This document shows, piece by piece, positions 1 to 3,958 of a stretch of 6,846 bases of DNA. The stretch is taken from positions 1 through 6,846 of the forward strand of contig CAZGKE010000173.1 in the NCBI GenBank assembly GCA_964526035.1, given 5' to 3'. The number at the start of each line of letters is the position of its first letter. Within the stretch, counting starts at the first letter, position 1. The notes beneath the pieces are model-generated. The model was not told the origin of the DNA and did no database searches. It worked only from the letters and a program-made list of their open reading frames with translations. This stretch comes from DAOMOD01 sp964526035 (GTDB lineage Bacteria > Pseudomonadota > Gammaproteobacteria > Xanthomonadales > BPKI01). The position numbers and the translations under genes are program-made.

Positions 1-251
1 AGCATTCCGCGCTCGGTGGTGCGCAGCAGACCAGCATCGCGCAGCACACCGACGCGCTTGCGCAGCATTCTGGAGCCGGAAACCTCGGTCGGATCGATGC
101 TCATGCGCCCGCCCAGTTCGAACGCGTCAAGGATGGTCCGGTCGGCCCGTCGGCGTCGTGCGCTGATCATGGCGCAAACCAGCAGGATGGCACCAAGGGT
201 CAGCGCCAGGCCCGCAAGGACGTCGGAAGCGGTCAACGAAATTGATGGCAT
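1..251 (-). CDS. Small single-pass membrane protein with possible winged-helix domain (3' part missing)
   Basis: I do not recognise this gene. It starts at the ATG whose complement is at 249-251 and stays open to the left edge, so 83 residues are visible and the C terminus is missing. Residues about 9-30 are hydrophobic and fit one membrane helix; they are followed by a basic cluster (ARRRR, 31-35), which predicts a cytoplasmic C-terminal part. Residues about 36-83 (through DAFELGGRMSIDP and SRMLRKRVGVLRDAGLLR) have the spacing of a small helix-turn-helix or winged-helix fold, with a 'LRDAGLLR' stretch typical of such domains. The gene is divergent from guaB. A TACAAT hexamer ends five bases before the ATG, so the message may be leaderless. 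A membrane-tethered regulator is possible, but the DNA-binding role is inference. Another ATG at 258-256 is in a different frame and was not used. Confidence 0.6.
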   Translation of the reverse strand, partial: MPSISLTASDVLAGLALTLGAILLVCAMISARRRRADRTILDAFELGGRMSIDPTEVSGSRMLRKRVGVLRDAGLLRTTERGM

Positions 252-256
252 GCGGC

Positions 257-262
257 ATTGTA
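257..262 (-). promoter_or_regulatory. Candidate -10 box of the minus-strand membrane protein gene
   Basis: The minus strand reads TACAAT here, five of six matches to TATAAT. Only five bases separate it from the ATG at 251, so transcription would begin at or next to the start codon, giving a leaderless mRNA. No good -35 box is visible at 16-18 bases upstream. Nothing resembling a Shine-Dalgarno sequence lies before the ATG, which agrees with the leaderless reading. Confidence 0.4.
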
Positions 263-327
263 GCCAGCCGCTGCAGCAACGGGCCCGCGGCGTGATCATA
301 AGAGCCCTTGCGTGACCTGCCATCGGC

Positions 328-333
328 TAGAAT
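328..333 (+). promoter_or_regulatory. Candidate -10 box of guaB
   Basis: TAGAAT matches the sigma-70 -10 consensus at five of six bases. Transcription would start near 340, about 23 bases before the guaB ATG, which leaves room for the GGAG ribosome binding site at 352-355. The -35 region is poor (CTTGCG near 307-312 is the nearest candidate, with a short spacer), so the promoter may be activator-dependent or weakly conserved. The box also argues against the upstream in-frame GTG at 312, which would not be transcribed from here. Confidence 0.45.
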
Positions 334-351
334 ACGCGGCTACCCCCGCCC

Positions 352-355
352 GGAG
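352..355 (+). promoter_or_regulatory. Ribosome binding site that decides the guaB start
   Basis: GGAG sits seven bases before the ATG at 363. With the family N terminus (MRIAGEALTFDDVLLVP) beginning at that ATG, it fixes the start at 363 rather than at the upstream in-frame GTG at 312. Confidence 0.65.
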
Positions 356-362
356 CTCGTCC

Positions 363-1823
363 ATGCGTATTGCTGGTGAAGCGCTCACCTTTGACGACGT
401 GCTGCTGGTGCCTGCCTTTTCCGAGGTGCTGCCACGTGATGTCAGCCTGGCCACGCAGTTCACCCGCGAAATCCGCCTCAACATTCCCCTGGTGTCGGCG
501 GCCATGGACTCGGTCACTGAAGGGCGCTTGGCGATCGCCATGGCCCAGGCCGGAGGGATCGGCATCATCCACAAGAATCTCAGCATCGAGCAGCAGGCGG
601 CCGAAGTCCGCCTGGTGAAGAAGTTCGAAGCCGGAGTGATCCGCGATCCGATCACCGTCGGGCCGGACACGCCGATCGGCGAAGTCATGCGCCTGACCCG
701 CGCCAGCAACATCTCCGGCGTGCCGGTGGTGGATGGCAAGGAGCTGGTAGGCATCGTCACCAGTCGCGACCTGCGCTTCGAGAAAAGGCACGACGATCCG
801 GTGCGCAACATCATGACCCGCAAGGACCGGCTGGTGACGGTCAAGGAGGGCGCCGACGATGACGAGGTTCTGCAGCTGCTGCACAAGTACCGTATCGAAA
901 AGGTGCTGGTGGTCAACGACGAATTCCAGCTGCGCGGCCTGATTACGGTCAAGGACATCCAGAAGTCGCGCGACAATCCCGATGCCGCCAAGGACGCGCA
1001 GGAACGCCTTCGCGTCGGCGCCGCAGTGGGCGCGGGCGGCGACACCGAAGAACGCATCACAGCGCTGATCGACGCCGGCGTCGACGTGATCGTGGTGGAC
1101 ACGGCACACGGCCACTCGAATGGTGTTCTCGAACGCGTGCGCTGGGTGAAGCGCACCTATCCCGCGGTGCAGGTCGTCGGTGGCAACATCGTCACCGCTG
1201 AAGCGGCGCGGGCGCTGGTCGACGCCGGTGCGGACGGCGTGAAGGTGGGCGTGGGACCGGGCTCCATCTGCACCACGCGCATCGTTGCCGGGGTCGGCGT
1301 GCCGCAGGTCACCGCGGTCAATGACGTCGCGCTTGCACTCGAAGGGTCCGGTGTTCCCTTGATCGCCGACGGTGGAATCCGCTACTCCGGCGATCTGGCC
1401 AAGGCGGTCGCTGCCGGTGCTTATTGCGCCATGATCGGTGGCCTGTTTGCAGGAACCGAGGAGGCGCCCGGCGAAGTCGAGCTTTACCAAGGCCGTACCT
1501 TCAAGTCGTATCGAGGCATGGGATCGCTCGGCGCCATGCAGAAGGGCTCCAAGGACCGCTATTTCCAGGACGACGAGGCCGACGCCGACAAGCTGGTTCC
1601 CGAGGGCATCGAAGGCCGGGTGAACTACCGAGGCCCGATCCGCGCCATCATCCACCAGCTCATCGGCGGCCTGCGAGCATCCATGGGTTACGTAGGCTGT
1701 GCGACCATCGATGACATGCGCACCAAGCCGAACTTCGTGCGCATCACCAGCGCCGGTGTGCGTGAAAGTCACGTCCACGACGTGCAGATCACCAAGGAAG
1801 CGCCGAATTACAGGATGGATTGA
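363..1823 (+). CDS. guaB: Inosine-5'-monophosphate dehydrogenase
   Basis: Catalyses the NAD-dependent oxidation of IMP to XMP, the committed step of GMP synthesis; cytoplasmic tetramer. The product is 486 residues, the usual length for bacterial IMPDH. The N terminus has the family start through FDDVLLVP (residues 10-17). The catalytic barrel is interrupted by a CBS-domain pair at about 93-202, with the typical SRDLRF and VKDIQ ends. The active-site loop GVGPGSICTTR (296-306) carries the catalytic Cys303. The phosphate-binding DGGIR is at 336-340, the YRGMGSLGAM segment at 383-392, and the mobile flap contains the Arg399-Tyr400 pair expected to activate water. No key residue is missing. guaA follows on the same strand 188 bases downstream and uses the XMP product, so co-transcription is likely. 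Confidence 0.97.
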   Translation: MRIAGEALTFDDVLLVPAFSEVLPRDVSLATQFTREIRLNIPLVSAAMDSVTEGRLAIAMAQAGGIGIIHKNLSIEQQAAEVRLVKKFEAGVIRDPITVGPDTPIGEVMRLTRASNISGVPVVDGKELVGIVTSRDLRFEKRHDDPVRNIMTRKDRLVTVKEGADDDEVLQLLHKYRIEKVLVVNDEFQLRGLITVKDIQKSRDNPDAAKDAQERLRVGAAVGAGGDTEERITALIDAGVDVIVVDTAHGHSNGVLERVRWVKRTYPAVQVVGGNIVTAEAARALVDAGADGVKVGVGPGSICTTRIVAGVGVPQVTAVNDVALALEGSGVPLIADGGIRYSGDLAKAVAAGAYCAMIGGLFAGTEEAPGEVELYQGRTFKSYRGMGSLGAMQKGSKDRYFQDDEADADKLVPEGIEGRVNYRGPIRAIIHQLIGGLRASMGYVGCATIDDMRTKPNFVRITSAGVRESHVHDVQITKEAPNYRMD

Positions 1824-1826
1824 GAG

Positions 1827-1852
1827 CCAGGGCCTGGGGCTTAGGGCCTAGG
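1827..1852 (+). repeat. Left arm of heptamer-built inverted repeat in the guaB-guaA spacer
   Basis: Starting three bases after the guaB stop, this arm is made of three 7-base units (GGGCCTG, GGGCTTA, GGGCCTA). Its reverse complement matches the arm at 1946-1977 over 15 consecutive bases, then over 9 of 10 bases after a 7-base gap. The first spacer half therefore mirrors the second. It could form a long-range stem in a guaBA transcript enclosing about 93 bases, or be one unit of a dispersed intergenic repeat; the sequence alone does not separate these. Confidence 0.75.
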
Positions 1853-1945
1853 GGTGGCGAGCACGCGGCGCAGACGCGCAGCAGTTGTGTCCGGTTGCGC
1901 CGAAGCGTTAGCAATCCGAGGGAATCACAATCTTGCGGCTTTTCT

Positions 1946-1977
1946 CTAGGCCCTAAGCCCTAAGCCATAGGCCCTGG
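1946..1977 (+). repeat. Right arm of heptamer-built inverted repeat in the guaB-guaA spacer
   Basis: This arm holds four 7-base units (TAGGCCC, TAAGCCC, TAAGCCA, TAGGCCC) followed by TGG. It is the inverse of the arm at 1827-1852 but has exactly one extra heptamer, as expected if arms change length by whole units through slippage. It ends 34 bases before the chosen guaA start. The 93 bases between the arms (1853-1945) show no open frame, clear promoter or T-rich terminator that I can support. Confidence 0.75.
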
Positions 1978-1996
1978 AAACCAATATCCGGTGCCC

Positions 1997-2002
1997 GAGG
2001 AA
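1997..2002 (+). promoter_or_regulatory. Ribosome binding site favouring the guaA ATG at 2012
   Basis: GAGGAA lies nine bases before the ATG at 2012. The alternative GTG start at 1991 has only a GGA twelve bases upstream, and it adds seven residues that I do not recognise from GuaA. The better site decides for 2012. Confidence 0.5.
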
Positions 2003-2011
2003 CCCAGTCAG

Positions 2012-3613
2012 ATGCCAGCTCCACATGCCGCGCCCACGCCATCCCCCGACATCCACGCCCACCGCATCCTGATACTCGACTTCGGCTCGCAGTACACGCA
2101 GCTGATCGCGCGGCGGGTGCGCGAGATCGGGGTGTACTGCGAAATCTGGGCCTGGGATCACGATGCGACGGAGATTCCCGATTTCGCGCCGCAAGGGGTC
2201 ATTCTTTCCGGTGGTCCCGAATCCACGGTGGAAGAGGGTGCGCCGGCCATACCACAGCAGGTATTCGATCTCGGCGTGCCGATCCTCGGCATCTGCTACG
2301 GCATGCAGGCGATGGCCAAGCAGTTGGGAGGTTTGACCGAGGCCGAACACCAGCGCGAGTTCGGATACGCGCGGGTTGAAGTGAGCGACGCCTGCCGGCT
2401 GCTGCAGGGGCTCAAGGATGGCGAGCTACACGGGCGTGCGGCCCTGGACGTGTGGATGAGTCACGGTGATCGCGTCACTGCGGTGCCGCCGGGTTTTCGC
2501 GCCACCGCGTTGACCGACAGCGTGCCCATTGTCGGCATGGCCGACGATTCGCGTCGCTGGTACGGAGTGCAGTTTCACCCCGAGGTGACCCATACCCGCC
2601 AGGGAGAGGGCGTGCTGCGGCGATTCGTGGTGGAGCTGTGCGGCTGCGACACGCTGTGGACCGCGGCCAATATCGCCGAGGATGCCGTGGTGCAGTTACG
2701 GGCCGATCTCGGTTCCGATCGCGTCCTGCTCGGCCTGTCGGGCGGCGTCGATTCATCGGTGGTGGCCGCGCTGTTGCATCGTGCCATCGGCACCCAGCTC
2801 ACCTGCGTGTTCGTCGATACCGGGCTGCTGCGTTGGGGTGAGGGCGACCAGGTGATGGCCACCATGGCCGAGCACATGGGTGTCAAGGTGATCCGTGTGA
2901 ATGCGCAGGAGCGCTACTTCGACGCACTCCATGGCGTGACCGACCCCGAAGCCAAACGCAAGATCATCGGTCGCCTGTTCGTGGAGATCTTCGACGAGGA
3001 GGCGGGAAAGCTCGACGACGTGCGCTGGCTGGCGCAGGGCACCATCTATCCGGACGTGATCGAGTCCGCCGGCAGCCGCACCGGGAAGGCGCACGTGATC
3101 AAGTCGCACCACAATGTCGGCGGCCTGCCGGAACGGATGAATCTGAAACTGGTCGAGCCGCTGCGGGAACTGTTCAAGGACGAAGTGCGCCGGCTGGGCG
3201 TGGCGCTGGGTCTGCCGCGCGAGATGGTCTACCGGCATCCGTTCCCGGGGCCCGGCCTTGGCGTGCGCATTCTCGGCGAGGTGAGGCGCGAGTATGTCGA
3301 GCTGCTGCAGCGCGCCGACCACATATTCATCGAAGAGCTGCGTCGCCATGGACTCTATGATCGCGTCAGCCAGGCGTTCGCGGTTTTCATGCCGGTGAAG
3401 TCGGTCGGCGTGGTCGGCGACCAGCGCGCCTATGAATGGGTGGTCGCGCTGCGAGCCGTGGAGACCATCGATTTCATGACCGCCCATTGGGCGCACCTGC
3501 CGTACGAGTTTCTCGATGAAGTGAGCCGTCGTATTATCAACGAGATACGTGGTATATCTCGTGTGGTTTATGACATCTCAGGCAAGCCGCCAGCGACCAT
3601 CGAATGGGAGTAG
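2012..3613 (+). CDS. guaA: GMP synthase (glutamine-hydrolysing)
   Basis: Converts XMP to GMP using ATP and ammonia drawn from glutamine; cytoplasmic, acting directly after IMP dehydrogenase. With the ATG at 2012 the product is 533 residues, slightly longer than the 525 of E. coli because of a Pro/Ala-rich leader before RILILDFGSQYTQLIARR. The class I glutamine amidotransferase domain has nucleophile Cys95 (GICYGMQAM) and the partners His189 and Glu191 in QFHPE. The ATP-pyrophosphatase P-loop SGGVDSS begins at 243. The dimerisation and XMP-binding C-terminal domain shows KSHHNVGGLPE, FPGPGLGVRI and the terminal VYDISGKPPATIEWE. All catalytic residues are present. An in-frame GTG at 1991 would give 540 residues. 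The TAG stop is in the same frame as the open frame that continues into the repeat cluster, GIY-YIG nuclease and TadA. Confidence 0.96.
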   Translation: MPAPHAAPTPSPDIHAHRILILDFGSQYTQLIARRVREIGVYCEIWAWDHDATEIPDFAPQGVILSGGPESTVEEGAPAIPQQVFDLGVPILGICYGMQAMAKQLGGLTEAEHQREFGYARVEVSDACRLLQGLKDGELHGRAALDVWMSHGDRVTAVPPGFRATALTDSVPIVGMADDSRRWYGVQFHPEVTHTRQGEGVLRRFVVELCGCDTLWTAANIAEDAVVQLRADLGSDRVLLGLSGGVDSSVVAALLHRAIGTQLTCVFVDTGLLRWGEGDQVMATMAEHMGVKVIRVNAQERYFDALHGVTDPEAKRKIIGRLFVEIFDEEAGKLDDVRWLAQGTIYPDVIESAGSRTGKAHVIKSHHNVGGLPERMNLKLVEPLRELFKDEVRRLGVALGLPREMVYRHPFPGPGLGVRILGEVRREYVELLQRADHIFIEELRRHGLYDRVSQAFAVFMPVKSVGVVGDQRAYEWVVALRAVETIDFMTAHWAHLPYEFLDEVSRRIINEIRGISRVVYDISGKPPATIEWE

Positions 3614-3640
3614 CGTTGCGTCCCTGAAGCGGCGCGGCGG

Positions 3641-3700
3641 GTGGTTCGAGACCCCATTTCGATCGCGCAGCGCGCGCCTCGATGGCTTCTCACCATGAAC
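3641..3700 (-). repeat. Palindromic repeat copy U0, long form, reversed
   Basis: The plus strand reads GGTTCGAGAC at 3643-3652 and ends in CTTCTCACCATGAAC, the reverse of the array units at 3721-3935. It is a long-form copy: an outer stem with CCAT (3654-3657) pairing with ATGG (3682-3685) encloses TTCGATC and an inner CGCG/CGCG hairpin. The same layout occurs at 4261-4320 with different stem bases. It lies 27 bases after the guaA stop, where a 3' end structure would be expected, but no T-tract follows. Confidence 0.75.
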
Positions 3701-3720
3701 AGGGTGTGGAACCAGAGAAC

Positions 3721-3935
3721 GTTCGTGGTGAGGAGGTCCCGCAGAAGTCGCCTCGAACCACCAATCATTCCTCAACCCTTCGTGGTGAGGAGGCGCCAGA
3801 GGCGCCGTCTCGAACCATCAGCCCAACCCCAACCGTTCGAGGTGAGGAGGCGCCGCAGGTGCCGTCTCGAGCCATCAGCCCAACCTCAACCGTTCTTGGT
3901 GAGGAGGCGCCGCAGGCGCCATCTCGAGCCACCAT
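3721..3935 (+). repeat. Tandem array of four palindromic repeats (U1-U4), 57-base period
   Basis: Units begin at 3721, 3778, 3835 and 3892, an exact 57-base period; the last is cut short near 3935. Each has a left arm of the form TTCGTGGTGAGGAG, a hairpin GGCGCC-loop-GGCGCC, a right arm GTCTCGAACCA, and a spacer such as CAGCCCAACCTCAACC. GGT-GAG in the left arm pairs with CTC-GA-ACC in the right, leaving a two-base bulge as in REP elements. U2 and U4 have perfect GGCGCC stems (3792-3806, 3906-3920). U3 has GGTGCC on one side, still pairable through G-U. U1 is the most decayed. Because 57 is divisible by three, the array is stop-free in the frame of the nuclease and would encode Arg-rich 19-residue repeats; I take that translation as incidental. 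Confidence 0.85.
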
Positions 3936-3942
3936 CTTCAGT

Positions 3943-3951
3943 TGCTATCCT
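3943..3951 (+). promoter_or_regulatory. Candidate extended -10 promoter of the GIY-YIG gene
   Basis: TGC directly before TATCCT gives an extended -10 element (TGn then a hexamer with four of six matches). The hexamer ends seven bases before the ATG at 3959, so transcription would begin at about the start codon, giving a leaderless mRNA. No Shine-Dalgarno sequence precedes that ATG (TTCCCGC), which fits. No clear -35 box is seen, as is common for extended -10 promoters. The element lies immediately after the last repeat unit. Confidence 0.4.
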
Positions 3952-3958
3952 TTCCCGC

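Noticed and set aside
327..1778. A 483-codon open frame on the minus strand opposite guaB.
   Set aside because: Its product is His/Asp/Gly-rich with no recognisable domain; it is a shadow of the GC-rich guaB codons.
1853..1945. A guaA-specific promoter or riboswitch between the heptamer arms.
   Set aside because: No convincing -35/-10 pair and no recognisable purine riboswitch core; CACAAT at 1926-1931 lacks a partner box.
2753..3496. A 247-codon open frame on the minus strand opposite guaA.
   Set aside because: Shadow frame: it lies wholly inside the clear GMP synthase gene and shows no family motif.
3643..3655. GGTTCGAGACCCC resembles the T-arm of a tRNA gene.
   Set aside because: No acceptor stem, anticodon arm or CCA-like 3' end can be assembled around it, and the same GGTTCGAG is explained as the end of a repeat arm present in several copies.
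3721..3935. CRISPR array, because of regular palindromic repeats at constant spacing.
   Set aside because: The spacers are themselves near-identical, only four units exist, and no cas gene is present; it is a plain tandem repeat.
3641..3958. An Arg-rich N-terminal extension of the nuclease starting at GTG 3641.
   Set aside because: It is entirely a translation of the palindromic repeats, has no ribosome binding site, and the nuclease domain begins cleanly at ATG 3959 behind a promoter-like element.
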